Counted from the first letter of the stretch, positions 22,298 to 31,150 are shown. The stretch is 42,797 nt of DNA from AG41 sp035943095 (GCA_035943095.1 DASZCN010000038.1:1-42797); one strand, 5' to 3'. Numbers and translations: made by a program. The notes: generated by a model not told the origin, from the sequence alone.

Positions 22298-22995
22298 ACG
22301 CCTCACTCGCGCATCGCCACTTCCACGACGAGCTATCGGAGCTCAAGGCCAAGCTCCTGACCATGTCCGCCGAGGCGCAGGACGCCCTCGGCCGGGCGCT
22401 CGACGGGCTGCTGAAGCGCGATGCCCGACTCGCCGAGCAGGTCATCACCGGCGATAACGGGATCGACGCCCTCGAGCTCGAAATCGAGGAGACCGTGATC
22501 GATCTGCTCGCCACGCAACAGCCGATGGCGAGGGACTTGCGCCTGCTCGTCGCGGCGACCAAGATCGCGAACGATTTGGAGCGGGTGGGTGACCACGCTG
22601 TGAACATCGCGCAATCCGCCCAGCGGCTGCTCTCGGCGCGGCTGATCGCGCCCGAGCCCGAGCTGCTCGAGATGGCGCGGCAGGCGCGGGCCATGCTGTC
22701 CGGGGCGCTCGACGCCTTCGTGCGCGGCGACGCCAAGCTCGGCCGCGAGATCTGCCGGAGGGACGATTCCGTCGATGCGCTGCACCACTCCGTGTTCCGG
22801 ATCCTCTTGACGCACATGATGGAGGACCCGCACATCATCGGGGCCGCGATGGATCTCTTCCTCGTAAGTCGCAACCTCGAGCGCGTGGCGGACCTGGCCA
22901 CCAACATCGCCGAAGACGTCGTATTCGTGGTGGAAGGAAAGACGATCAAGCACCACGCGGAGGAGCGCGGGCTCGGTACCGCTCCCGAGCGCTGA
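22294..22995 (+). CDS. phoU: Phosphate signalling protein PhoU
   Basis: The 233-aa protein is a double three-helix bundle. Each half has the PhoU metal-cluster signature: DLRLLVAATKIANDLERVGDHAVNIA in the first repeat and DLFLVSRNLERVADLATNIAEDVVF in the second. PhoU links the Pst transporter to the PhoR kinase and keeps the Pho response off when phosphate is plentiful; it also limits phosphate uptake and polyphosphate build-up. It is coupled to the second pstB by an ATGA overlap and lies 6 nt before the exopolyphosphatase gene. Length and motifs are normal. Confidence 0.95.
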   Translation: MNASLAHRHFHDELSELKAKLLTMSAEAQDALGRALDGLLKRDARLAEQVITGDNGIDALELEIEETVIDLLATQQPMARDLRLLVAATKIANDLERVGDHAVNIAQSAQRLLSARLIAPEPELLEMARQARAMLSGALDAFVRGDAKLGREICRRDDSVDALHHSVFRILLTHMMEDPHIIGAAMDLFLVSRNLERVADLATNIAEDVVFVVEGKTIKHHAEERGLGTAPER

Positions 22996-23001
22996 CGTAC
23001 C

Positions 23002-24630
23002 GTGGCCACCACGCTGCCCCACACCACCTACCGCGCGCGCCGCCATCCGCGCTCCCAACCGGCGCGTCGCCCCGGGGCCCGCGTCACTCAGGCCACGGCA
23101 CCCCGGCTCGCTGCGGTGGACATCGGGACCAACTCCATCCGGCTCGTCATCGCGGAGGTGCAACCCGACGGCTCCTATCGGGTGCTCGACGAAGATCGGG
23201 AGATGAGCCGGCTGGGCCGCGGGCTGTACGCCGCCGGCCGGATCGGCGAAGCGCCGTTCGAGCAATCGCTGGCCGCGCTGAGCCGCATGAAGGCTATCGC
23301 CGATGGCTATGGCGTCACCGATCTGCGCGCCATCGCGACGAGCGCTGTCCGGGAGGCGGCGAACGGTTCCGAATTCGTCCGCGAGGCGTGGCGACGGACG
23401 CGCGTGCGCGTGGAGGTCGTCTCGGGAGACGAAGAGGCGCGACTCGCGTTCCGCAGTGTGGCCCGCCACTACGAGCTCGACGGCCGACGGACAGCGATCG
23501 TGGACATCGGAGGCGGAAGCGCCGAGGTGATCCTCGCCGCGGGCGGCGTGGTGGAGCAGATGTTCTCGCTGCCGCTCGGCGCCGTTCGGCTGACGGAGCA
23601 GTACGGAAAGTCCGACCCGCTCCGGCCCAAGCACTGGCGAGCCCTGCGCCGCGCCATCGATGCGGCCATCGACGAAGGCATCGGCAAGCCCGCCTTCGCC
23701 GCCGAGGTCATGATCGGCAGCGGGGGCACGTTCACCAACCTCGCCGAGATGGCCCAGGCCGAGCGCGACGGGCGGGTCTCCGGTGCGCGCGACTACGCGC
23801 TGAGCAGCGCCGAAGTGAAGCGCCTCGTCGACCGACTCCGTGAGACGCCCCTCGAGGGGCGCCGCCGGATCCCGGGTCTGAACCCCCAGCGGGCCGACAT
23901 CATCGTGGCCGGCGCGGCGGTGGTGTCGCGCCTGGCGCGGCGGCTCGACACGCAGCGCGTGCTCGTGAACGATCGTGGCGTGCGCGACGGCGTGTTGCTC
24001 ACCATGATCGACGACCTCACGGGCGGCGCGCGGCCCCGCACCGCCGTCCCTGACCGGATGGACACGGTGCGACGTTTCGCCCGCGCGTGCCGGTCCAACG
24101 AGCGGCACTGCGAGCACGTCGCGAAACTCGCCGGCCTCTTGTTCGACGCCCTGCGGGACGCCTATGCCCTTCCCCCCGCCGGGCGGGACATCCTCGCCGC
24201 CGCGGCACTGCTGCACGACATCGGGTACCTGATCCACCACGAGCAGCATCACAAGCACGCCTATCACCTGATTCTGAACGGCGACCTGCGCGGCTTCTCC
24301 GCGCGTGAAATCGAGCTGATCGCGAACGTCGCCCGCTATCACCGCCGCGCGTTCCCCAAAAGAGCTCACTCCAACCTCGCCCGTCTTGACAAGGGGGAGC
24401 GCCGCCTGGTGCGGCGGCTCAGCGGTATCCTGCGGGTGGCCGACGGCCTCGATCGCACCCATGGGCAGCTCGTGACGGGATTCAAGTGCCGGGTGGGCGA
24501 CGGCTGGGTCCGCCTGCGGGTCACCGCGGCGAGCGATCCGGCAATCGATCTCGAGGACGCGAAGCGCAAGGCCGCGTTGCTCGAGCGCGCGTTCCAGACG
24601 GAGCTGTCGCTCGCGGCGGCCCAAAAATAG
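23002..24630 (+). CDS. ppx: Exopolyphosphatase / guanosine pentaphosphate phosphatase with C-terminal HD domain
   Basis: The start is GTG 23002 (542 aa); the first 30 residues are Arg/Pro-rich and may not be conserved. The ASKHA-fold Ppx/GppA core begins at LAAVDIGTNSIRLVIAEV, with the adenosine/phosphate loops ATSAVREAANG, SGDEEARLAF and the DIGGGSAEV motif with catalytic Glu nearby, then GSGGTFTNLAEM. The C-terminal half is an HD-type domain with HCEHVAKLAGLLF, ALLHDIGYLIHHEQHHKHAYHLI and VARYHRR, as in the longer Ppx proteins. It releases phosphate from the ends of polyphosphate and may also act on pppGpp. It sits between phoU and the polyphosphate kinase gene and is co-transcribed, so synthesis and breakdown of polyphosphate are encoded together. 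Confidence 0.94.
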   Translation: MATTLPHTTYRARRHPRSQPARRPGARVTQATAPRLAAVDIGTNSIRLVIAEVQPDGSYRVLDEDREMSRLGRGLYAAGRIGEAPFEQSLAALSRMKAIADGYGVTDLRAIATSAVREAANGSEFVREAWRRTRVRVEVVSGDEEARLAFRSVARHYELDGRRTAIVDIGGGSAEVILAAGGVVEQMFSLPLGAVRLTEQYGKSDPLRPKHWRALRRAIDAAIDEGIGKPAFAAEVMIGSGGTFTNLAEMAQAERDGRVSGARDYALSSAEVKRLVDRLRETPLEGRRRIPGLNPQRADIIVAGAAVVSRLARRLDTQRVLVNDRGVRDGVLLTMIDDLTGGARPRTAVPDRMDTVRRFARACRSNERHCEHVAKLAGLLFDALRDAYALPPAGRDILAAAALLHDIGYLIHHEQHHKHAYHLILNGDLRGFSAREIELIANVARYHRRAFPKRAHSNLARLDKGERRLVRRLSGILRVADGLDRTHGQLVTGFKCRVGDGWVRLRVTAASDPAIDLEDAKRKAALLERAFQTELSLAAAQK

Positions 24631-24633
24631 ACC

Positions 24634-26805
24634 ATGCCGGATCGCGCCCCGCCCGCCCACCCGCCCGAGTCGTACCTGAACCGCGAGCTGTCATGGCTCG
24701 AGTTCAACGCCCGGGTCCTCGAAGAGGCGGGGGACGCAACCAATCCGCTGCTCGAGCGGCTCAAGTTCCTGGCGATCTTCAGCTCGAACCTGGACGAGTT
24801 CTTCGAGATCCGGGTGGCGGGCCTGCAGCAGCAGGTGTATGCCGGCGTCGCGCCGCAGGATTACGGCGCGGACGGCATGGCGCCGGCCGATCAGCTCGCG
24901 GCGATCTCGCGACGGGCGCAGGAGCTGGTCGCCACGCAGTACGGGATCTTGCGCGAAGCGGTGTTCCCCGGGCTCGCCGCGGGTGGCATCGAGCGCGTGC
25001 GCTCCGACGACCTCACGGATGCCGAGCGGCGGCAGGCGCAGCAGCAGTTCCGAGCCAGCATCCAGCCGGTGCTCACGCCGCTGGCGATCGACCCGGGCCA
25101 CCCGTTCCCCCATGTCCACAACAAGAGCCTCAACGTCGCCCTCGTGGTCGAGCGCCGCTCCGCTGGACAGGCGCGTCGTCACTTCGCAGTGGTGCAGGTG
25201 CCGGCGGTGCTCGATCGAGTGGTGATCGTCTCGCGTGACGACGGCCGCGTGCGCTTCCTGCTCCTCGAAGACCTCATCACGCAGCACCTGCGTGAGCTGT
25301 TCGGCGGCCTGCGGGTGGTGGACCACACCTTTTTCCGGGTCACGCGCAACACCGATCTCACCATCGAAGAGGACGATGCCGAGGATCTCCTCGCCACGAT
25401 CGAGGCGAGCCTGGGCCAGCGGATGCGCAGCGATCCCGTGCGGCTCGAGATTTCGGCGGATGCGGCGGACACGTTCATCGAGATGCTCACGCGAGCGCAC
25501 GACCTCGAGGCCCGCGACGTGTTTCGGGTCGACGGCCCCGTCGATCTCGCGGCGTTGATGCCCCTGCACCGGCTCGAGGGCTTCGCTCCCCTCCGCGATG
25601 AGCCGTTCGTCCCGCGCGTGAGTCCGCCGTTCGCGCAGGGGCGCGACATCTTCGACGTGATCCGCGCGCAGGACGTGCTCGTGCACCACCCCTATGAGTC
25701 GTTCGGCAGCGTGGTCGACTTCATCGCCAGGGCGGCGGACGACCCCCAGGTGCTGGCCATCAAGCAAACGCTGTACCGCACGAGCGCGCCGAGCCCGATC
25801 ATCTCGTCGCTCGCGCGGGCCGCGCAAAACGGCAAGCAGGTGACGGCCCTGGTCGAGCTGAAGGCGCGGATGGATGAGCGCAACAACATCACCTGGGCAC
25901 GGACGCTCGAGCAGGCCGGGGTCCACGTCGTATACGGCATCGTGGGCCTGAAGACGCACTGCAAGGCGGCGCTCGTCGTGCGGCGCGAGGCCGACGGCAT
26001 CCGGCGGTACGTGCATCTCTCCACCGGCAATTACAACACGGCCACGGCGCGCATCTACACGGACCTAGGCCTCTTCACGGCTGATCCGGACTTCGGTGAG
26101 GACGCGAGCGCGCTGTTCAACCTCCTCACCGGATACGCGGAAGGGTATCAGTGGCGGAAGCTGCTCGTGGCGCCCCTGGGCTTGCGCGAGCAGCTCGTGG
26201 AGCTGATCGAGGGCGAGCGGCGTAACGCGGAGGCGGGGAAGCTCACCCGGATCATCGTCAAGATGAATGCGCTCGTCGAGCCGTCGGTGATCGATGCGCT
26301 GTACGGTGCGTCTCAAGCCGGCGTTCCCATCGACCTCATCATCCGTGGCATCTGCTGCCTGCGCCCCGGACTTCCAGGCCTCTCGGAGCACATCCGCGTC
26401 ACGAGCATCGTGGATAAGTTCCTCGAGCACAGTCGCGTGTTCTACTTCGAAAACGGTGGCAAGCCCCGGGTGCTGCTCGCGAGCGCCGACTGGATGCCGC
26501 GGAACTTCTGGCGCCGCATCGAGACCGTGTTCCCCGTCGAAGATGCCGCCCTCCGATCCCGCATCGTCGGGGAGATCCTGCCGCGACTCATGGGGGACAA
26601 CGTGAAGACGCGGGAGCTCCTCCCGGACGGCACCTACCGGCGTCCACCCCGAGCGGATGGCGAGCCCGCCGTGCGAGCGCAGGTGGCCCTCCAGGAGCTG
26701 GCGCGCGAGGCCGCACGGGAGACCACCGAGCCGCGCCCTCCGTTCGTGCCGGTGGTACGCCGCCCGCGTCCCTCCGACCTACACGAGCGCGCCGGCTCGA
26801 CCTGA
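24634..26805 (+). CDS. ppk1: Polyphosphate kinase 1
   Basis: The 723-aa enzyme has the standard PPK1 layout. The N-terminal domain opens with YLNRELSWLEFNARVLEEA and LKFLAIFSSNLDEFFEIRV. The middle has TPLAIDPGHPFPHVHNKSLN and ILVHHPYESF-type signature (VLVHHPYESFGSVVDFI). The two phospholipase-D-like catalytic domains carry His442 in GLKTHCKAALVV (the autophosphorylated residue, equivalent to E. coli His435) and His461 in RRYVHLSTGNYN (E. coli His454). IIRGICCLRPG and the dimer segment near EHSRVFYFENGG complete the set. It polymerises the terminal phosphate of ATP into polyphosphate, reversibly. Start ATG 24634 follows the ppx stop by 3 nt. The last 50 residues are Arg/Pro/Glu-rich and atypical. 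Confidence 0.96.
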   Translation: MPDRAPPAHPPESYLNRELSWLEFNARVLEEAGDATNPLLERLKFLAIFSSNLDEFFEIRVAGLQQQVYAGVAPQDYGADGMAPADQLAAISRRAQELVATQYGILREAVFPGLAAGGIERVRSDDLTDAERRQAQQQFRASIQPVLTPLAIDPGHPFPHVHNKSLNVALVVERRSAGQARRHFAVVQVPAVLDRVVIVSRDDGRVRFLLLEDLITQHLRELFGGLRVVDHTFFRVTRNTDLTIEEDDAEDLLATIEASLGQRMRSDPVRLEISADAADTFIEMLTRAHDLEARDVFRVDGPVDLAALMPLHRLEGFAPLRDEPFVPRVSPPFAQGRDIFDVIRAQDVLVHHPYESFGSVVDFIARAADDPQVLAIKQTLYRTSAPSPIISSLARAAQNGKQVTALVELKARMDERNNITWARTLEQAGVHVVYGIVGLKTHCKAALVVRREADGIRRYVHLSTGNYNTATARIYTDLGLFTADPDFGEDASALFNLLTGYAEGYQWRKLLVAPLGLREQLVELIEGERRNAEAGKLTRIIVKMNALVEPSVIDALYGASQAGVPIDLIIRGICCLRPGLPGLSEHIRVTSIVDKFLEHSRVFYFENGGKPRVLLASADWMPRNFWRRIETVFPVEDAALRSRIVGEILPRLMGDNVKTRELLPDGTYRRPPRADGEPAVRAQVALQELAREAARETTEPRPPFVPVVRRPRPSDLHERAGST

Positions 26806-26811
26806 CCGGCG

Positions 26812-27327
26812 ATGCGCCTGCTTGTCGTCCGCCACGCCATCGCCGAAGACCGCGAGGCGTTCGCGCGCACGCAGAAGGACGACGCCGCACGACCGCTGAC
26901 CCCCGAGGGTCGCCGCAAGATGGAACGAGGCGCGCTCGGCCTGCGCCAGATCGTGCCGGAGCTGAATCTCCTGGCGTCGAGCCCGTTCCGCCGCGCAGTC
27001 GACACGGCTGGAATTATCGCGCATGCTTATGGGGAGCTGCGCGTCGAGCGGGTGCCGGAGCTGGCCCCGGGCGGCGGCGTGGACCGGATCATCACGTGGC
27101 TGCAAAGCCAGCCGGCCCAAGGGACCATCGCGGTCGTGGGGCACGAGCCCGATCTCTCATGCATGGTGTGCGCCCTCGTATGCGGCACCGACAACCCGTT
27201 TCTCGAGCTCCGGAAGGGTGCGGCCTGTCTGCTCGACCTCCCCGGCCGGGTCGCCCGCAGCGCCGCAACCCTCGACTGGTTGCTCGGGCCCAAGCATCTG
27301 CGCCGCCTGGCGACCCCCGATGACTGA
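26812..27327 (+). CDS. sixA: Phosphohistidine phosphatase SixA
   Basis: This 171-aa histidine-phosphatase-superfamily protein has the catalytic RHA in LLVVRHAIAEDRE (RHG motif), LTPEGRRKMERGA, the second basic site SSPFRRAVDTAGIIA, and the second active His in VVGHEPDLSCM. SixA proteins remove phosphate from phosphohistidine residues in proteins; E. coli SixA acts on the PTS-Ntr phosphotransferase NPr. Here the gene lies 6 nt behind ppk1, whose catalysis passes through a phosphohistidine, and overlaps the CHAD gene that follows. A role in resetting phosphorylated PPK or another phosphate-signalling histidine is an attractive but untested idea. The family call is firm. Confidence 0.9.
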   Translation: MRLLVVRHAIAEDREAFARTQKDDAARPLTPEGRRKMERGALGLRQIVPELNLLASSPFRRAVDTAGIIAHAYGELRVERVPELAPGGGVDRIITWLQSQPAQGTIAVVGHEPDLSCMVCALVCGTDNPFLELRKGAACLLDLPGRVARSAATLDWLLGPKHLRRLATPDD

Positions 27328-28348
27328 TCGCGTGTCCAGCCTGCTCGGCCAGCCCGCGTCCGCCGCGGTCGCTCGGATCGCCCTCGCGCGCCTCGACGAA
27401 GCCCGCGTGGCGTGCGCGCGGATCGACGATCGGGGCGACCCCGAAGCGCTGCACGACTTCCGAGTCGCCGTGCGCCGCCTCCGCACGCTGGTTCGCGCGT
27501 TCTCGGGTGAGCTGGACGACGCGATTCCAAAAAAGCTCGAGCGCCGTGTACGGGACCTCGGGCGCCTGACGACCGCCGGGCGCGACGCCGAGGTGCAGCT
27601 CGCCTGGTTGCGGGAGGTGGGCGCCCGCCGCGGTCCCGGCCTCGCGTGGTTTCGCAGCAGACTCGAAGATCGGCGAGACCGGGCGTACGATGAGATCCGG
27701 CGCTCGGTGCCGCACGCCTTTCGTGGTCTCGAGCGGCGGCTGCGCCGTCGCTTCAACGGGGCGCTGGCGGAGCCGACCGGGCACGTGGCCCCCTTCGCGC
27801 CCGCGCTGGCGCGAGAGCTCAGGGCCGAAAGCGCGGCACTCCGCCAGGAATTCGCGATCGCTCGTTCCCCGAGCGACACCGACGCGGTGCACGGCGCCCG
27901 CATCGCCGTAAAGCGGATGCGCTACCTGTTGGAGCCGGTCGGTGACGGAGACGCCAATGCACGAAACCTCGTCGAACGCCTCAAGCGGTTGCAGACAGCG
28001 CTGGGCGAGCTGCACGACCTGCAAATCCTGCTGCAGGAGTTCGGAGACGCGGCCGCGGAAGCCGCGGCCGAGCGCGTCCGCCGGAAGCACGCGCTGCTGC
28101 TCCGCGGCGCCATACGCGGCGATCGAGCCGACGGACCCCGCCCGTCACCGGCGGGCGTCCTCGCGATCGCCAACCTCGCCGCCCGCCGTCAGGAGGCGGT
28201 GTTCGCGAACGATCTCGCCGAATGGCGCGACGGTGCTCTGGATACGCTCGCGGGAGATGTGACGCGCTGGGCGGGAACGCGGGCGCGGCTCGGCGCCGCG
28301 CGGCCGCGTCTAAACCGTGTGAGGATCAGGCACCGCGCGGAACGATGA
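27320..28348 (+). CDS. CHAD domain protein (polyphosphate-associated)
   Basis: The start ATG 27320 overlaps the sixA end by 8 nt and gives a 342-aa protein. Two copies of the helical CHAD unit are visible, each opening with the conserved-histidine pattern: DPEALHDFRVAVRRLRTLVRAF near residue 48 and TDAVHGARIAVKRMRYLLEPV near residue 193, followed by LGELHDLQILLQEF. The protein is very rich in Arg and His on helical faces, as expected for polyanion binding. CHAD proteins bind polyphosphate and co-localise with polyphosphate granules in several bacteria. There is no CYTH domain. It is the last gene of the Pst-PhoU-Ppx-Ppk operon, and its 3' end overlaps the convergent rhomboid gene by 23 nt. 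Confidence 0.92.
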   Translation: MTDRVSSLLGQPASAAVARIALARLDEARVACARIDDRGDPEALHDFRVAVRRLRTLVRAFSGELDDAIPKKLERRVRDLGRLTTAGRDAEVQLAWLREVGARRGPGLAWFRSRLEDRRDRAYDEIRRSVPHAFRGLERRLRRRFNGALAEPTGHVAPFAPALARELRAESAALRQEFAIARSPSDTDAVHGARIAVKRMRYLLEPVGDGDANARNLVERLKRLQTALGELHDLQILLQEFGDAAAEAAAERVRRKHALLLRGAIRGDRADGPRPSPAGVLAIANLAARRQEAVFANDLAEWRDGALDTLAGDVTRWAGTRARLGAARPRLNRVRIRHRAER

Positions 28349-29084
28349 CCGCTGCGGCACGGCGCCGCTCCAGAAACTCCGGATCCGCGAACAGCTTGAT
28401 GAGCAGCATCCCCGCCACGAAGCCGCCGACGTGCGCCCAGAACGCCACCCCCCCCTCCACCTGGCTGAGTGCCGATGCCGTTCCGCCGAGGAGCTGGAGC
28501 AAGAACCAGTAGCCCAGCATCACGTAGGCCGGCAGGGCGATCGTCGTCACGAAGAACCCCAGAAAAACCAGCGTGTGCACGCGTACGCGCGGATACAGCA
28601 GAACATACGCGCCCATCACGCCGCTGATCGCACCCGACGCCCCGACCATCGGGACCGCGGACTTGGGCGAGACGAGCATCTGGGTCGTGGCCGCCGCGAG
28701 GCCGCACAGCACGTAGAACACCACGAAGCGCCCGTGTCCCATGGAGTCTTCGATGTTGTTTCCAAAGACCCAGAAGAACCACATGTTTGTGAGGAGATGA
28801 AACCAGCCGCCGTGCATGAACATAGACGTCAAGAGCGTCCACCAATGCGGGACGGCCGAGATGACGCACTGCATCTGGGGGCCGACGGGGACGGCCGTTC
28901 CGGGCGGCACGGTCCGTAATACCTCGCCGGGGATCAACCCGTAATGGCAGACCGATTGCGCCAGCGCCTGGTCCGTGGCTCCGGCGCCTTGAACGAACAG
29001 CCAGGCGACGACGTTTAGGGCGATGAGGCCGACAGTGCTGACCGGCGCGAGCTCGGTGGGGTTTTCATCTTTGTACGGAAACAC
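28326..29084 (-). CDS. Rhomboid-family intramembrane serine protease
   Basis: The 252-aa protein has six predicted membrane segments. After an N-terminal FPYKDENPTE (a form common in bacterial rhomboids) it shows the L1-loop WWTLLTSMFMHGGWFHLLTNMWFFWVFG, the catalytic Ser150 in MVGASGAISG and the catalytic His218 in AHVGGFVAGM, the complete dyad. It cleaves membrane-embedded substrates; none is suggested by context. The start ATG 29084 is divergent from dnaK with a 113-bp shared control region. The C-terminal 23 nt overlap the convergent CHAD gene and no terminator is seen there, so antisense interference between the two is possible. Confidence 0.93.
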   Translation of the reverse strand: MFPYKDENPTELAPVSTVGLIALNVVAWLFVQGAGATDQALAQSVCHYGLIPGEVLRTVPPGTAVPVGPQMQCVISAVPHWWTLLTSMFMHGGWFHLLTNMWFFWVFGNNIEDSMGHGRFVVFYVLCGLAAATTQMLVSPKSAVPMVGASGAISGVMGAYVLLYPRVRVHTLVFLGFFVTTIALPAYVMLGYWFLLQLLGGTASALSQVEGGVAFWAHVGGFVAGMLLIKLFADPEFLERRRAAAVIVPRGA

Positions 29085-29127
29085 GCCGGTAAAGATACGC
29101 GGAGTCTGTCATTCTGGCATCTTTCTG

Positions 29128-29142
29128 GGGCACGGGGATTGC
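29128..29142 (+). promoter_or_regulatory. Sigma-54-like -24/-12 promoter upstream of dnaK
   Basis: The bases GGGCACGGGGATTGC match the TGGCACG-N4-TTGC consensus at every defined position except the first T. The GG and GC doublets have the correct spacing. The predicted transcript would begin about 12 bp after the GC, leaving a leader of around 45 nt before the dnaK ATG at 29198. No CIRCE inverted repeat is visible in the gap. Confidence 0.5.
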
Positions 29143-29197
29143 TTGTGCGACGGTGAGTTCCGAGCGCGCATCAACCCCAGGATAAGGAGCAGTTGTC

Positions 29198-31150
29198 ATG
29201 GCTGAGAAAATTATCGGCATCGACCTCGGCACGACCAACTCCGTGGTGTCGGTGATGGAAGGCGGAGACCCGGTCGTCATCCCGAATGCTGAGGGCGGCC
29301 GCGTGACCCCATCCGTAGTCGCGTTCACGAAGGACGGCGAGCGGCTCGTCGGTCAGGTCGCCAAGCGCCAGGCGGTGACCAATCCCCAGAACACCATCTT
29401 CTCGATCAAGCGCTTCATGGGTCGGCGCATGGACGAAGTGAAGGAAGAGATCAAGCGCGTCCCATACAAGGTCGTGGCGGGGCCCAACGGGCTCGCCTGC
29501 GTCGAGATCATGGGGAAGGTCTACACGCCACCCGAGATCTCGGCGATGATCCTCCAGAAGATGAAGCAGACGGCGGAGGACTACCTCGGCCACAAGGTCG
29601 AGAAGGCGGTCATCACCGTCCCCGCGTACTTCAACGACTCGCAGCGCCAAGCCACCAAGGATGCCGGCAAGATCGCCGGGCTGGAGGTCGTCCGCATCAT
29701 CAACGAGCCCACCGCCTCGGCGCTCGCCTACGGCCTGGATAAGAAGAAGGAAGAGAAGATCTCGGTCTACGACCTGGGCGGCGGCACGTACGACATCTCT
29801 GTGCTCGAGCTCGCCGAAGGCGTGTTCGAGGTGAAGTCCACCAACGGTGATACGCACCTGGGAGGCGACGACTTCGACGCCCGCATCATGGAGTGGCTGG
29901 TCGCCGAGTTCAAGCGCGATCAGGGAATCGATCTCTCGAAGGATCCCATGGCGCTGCAGCGGCTGAAGGAAGCCGCCGAGAAGGCCAAGATGGAGCTGTC
30001 GACGGTGATGCAGACGGAGATCAATCTGCCGTTCATCACGGCGGACCAGTCGGGGCCCAAGCACCTGAACTTGACGCTCACGCGCGCCAAGCTCGAGCAG
30101 CTCGTGGACGACCTGGTGAAGCGCACCACGCCCCCGATGGAGCAGGCGCTCAAAGACGCAGGTCTCAGTCCGACGAAGATCGACGAGGTGATCCTGGTCG
30201 GCGGCCAGACGCGCATGCCCAAGGTGCAGGAAGTCGTCAAATCCTTCTTTAGTAAGGAGCCCCACAAGGGCGTGAACCCGGACGAGGTGGTTGCGATCGG
30301 CGCTGCGATTCAGGGCGGCGTGCTGGCGGGCGAGGTGAAGGACGTATTGCTCCTCGACGTGACGCCCCTCTCGCTCGGCATCGAGACGCTGGGTGGCGTC
30401 ACGACCGTGCTCATCCAGCGGAACACCACGATCCCGACCAAGAAGTCGGAGATCTTCTCCACCGCCGAGGACACCCAGACCACGGTGGAGATCCACGTGC
30501 TCCAGGGGGAGCGCCAGCTGGCGAGCGACAACCGCACCATCGGAAAGTTCCAGCTGACCGGCATCCCGCCGGCTCCGCGGGGCGTGCCGCAGGTCGAGGT
30601 CACGTTCGACATCGACGCCAACGGCATCTTGCACGTCTCCGCCAAGGACAAGGCGACCGGCAAGGAGCAGAAGATCCGGATCGAGGCCTCTTCCGGCCTG
30701 GGGGACAAGGACATCGACAAGATGGTGAAGGACGCCGAGGCGCACGCGGCCGAGGACAAGAAGCGGCGCGAGGACATCGAGCGCCGCAACCGCCTCGACA
30801 CGCTGGTGTATGAGGTGGAGAAGAACTCGAAAGATTGGGCGGACAAGCTCGACGCCTCGCTCAAGACCCGTCTCGACAAAGGCGTGGAGAGCGCCAAGCA
30901 GGCACTGCGCTCCGGCAACGCCGATGAGATCTCGAGGGCACTGGAGGAGCTGCAGCAGGCCTACTCCGCCGCCGGTGCCTCGATGTACGCGGCACAGCGT
31001 GGCGCGGGCCCGGCCGACGCCGGAGCCGGTGCGCCTGGAGGAGCGGGTGGAGGGACCGGCCAGCCCGAAGGCGGGGCCGGGGCCGGACAGAAACAGGACA
31101 ATGTGGTCGACGCGGATTACGAGATTGTGGACGACGACAAGAAGAAGTAA
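29198..31150 (+). CDS. dnaK: Molecular chaperone DnaK (Hsp70)
   Basis: The 650-aa protein has the complete Hsp70 plan: ATPase domain with IGIDLGTTNSVVSVMEGG, VPAYFNDSQRQATKDAGKIA, IINEPTASALAYGLDKK, VYDLGGGTYDISVLEL and VGGQTRMPKVQ. The linker DVLLLDVTPLSLGIETLGG leads into the substrate-binding domain (ITGIPPAPRGVPQ-type strand and helical lid), then a Gly/Ala-rich tail ending DADYEIVDDDKK. Start ATG 29198 follows AAGGAGC. One change from the usual motif is GGTYDIS where most have GGTFD(V/I)S, which is conservative. grpE and dnaJ are not adjacent. The next gene encodes an HtrA protease, so this is a small protein-quality-control pair. Confidence 0.98.
   Translation: MAEKIIGIDLGTTNSVVSVMEGGDPVVIPNAEGGRVTPSVVAFTKDGERLVGQVAKRQAVTNPQNTIFSIKRFMGRRMDEVKEEIKRVPYKVVAGPNGLACVEIMGKVYTPPEISAMILQKMKQTAEDYLGHKVEKAVITVPAYFNDSQRQATKDAGKIAGLEVVRIINEPTASALAYGLDKKKEEKISVYDLGGGTYDISVLELAEGVFEVKSTNGDTHLGGDDFDARIMEWLVAEFKRDQGIDLSKDPMALQRLKEAAEKAKMELSTVMQTEINLPFITADQSGPKHLNLTLTRAKLEQLVDDLVKRTTPPMEQALKDAGLSPTKIDEVILVGGQTRMPKVQEVVKSFFSKEPHKGVNPDEVVAIGAAIQGGVLAGEVKDVLLLDVTPLSLGIETLGGVTTVLIQRNTTIPTKKSEIFSTAEDTQTTVEIHVLQGERQLASDNRTIGKFQLTGIPPAPRGVPQVEVTFDIDANGILHVSAKDKATGKEQKIRIEASSGLGDKDIDKMVKDAEAHAAEDKKRREDIERRNRLDTLVYEVEKNSKDWADKLDASLKTRLDKGVESAKQALRSGNADEISRALEELQQAYSAAGASMYAAQRGAGPADAGAGAPGGAGGGTGQPEGGAGAGQKQDNVVDADYEIVDDDKKK

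Noticed and set aside
22333..24660. A 775-codon minus-strand frame opposite phoU and ppx
   Set aside because: The composition (His/Arg/Gly/Asp-rich, no motifs) is that of a mirror frame; the plus-strand PhoU and Ppx motifs are unambiguous.
28326..28348. A toxin-antitoxin or antisense regulatory locus at the CHAD/rhomboid 3' overlap
   Set aside because: The 23-nt convergent overlap is explained by genome compactness; similar overlaps occur at 6178-6209, 32752-32771 and 33961-34001.
29085..29197. A CIRCE element upstream of dnaK
   Set aside because: No TTAGCACTC-N9-GAGTGCTAA inverted repeat, even with several mismatches, is visible in the gap.
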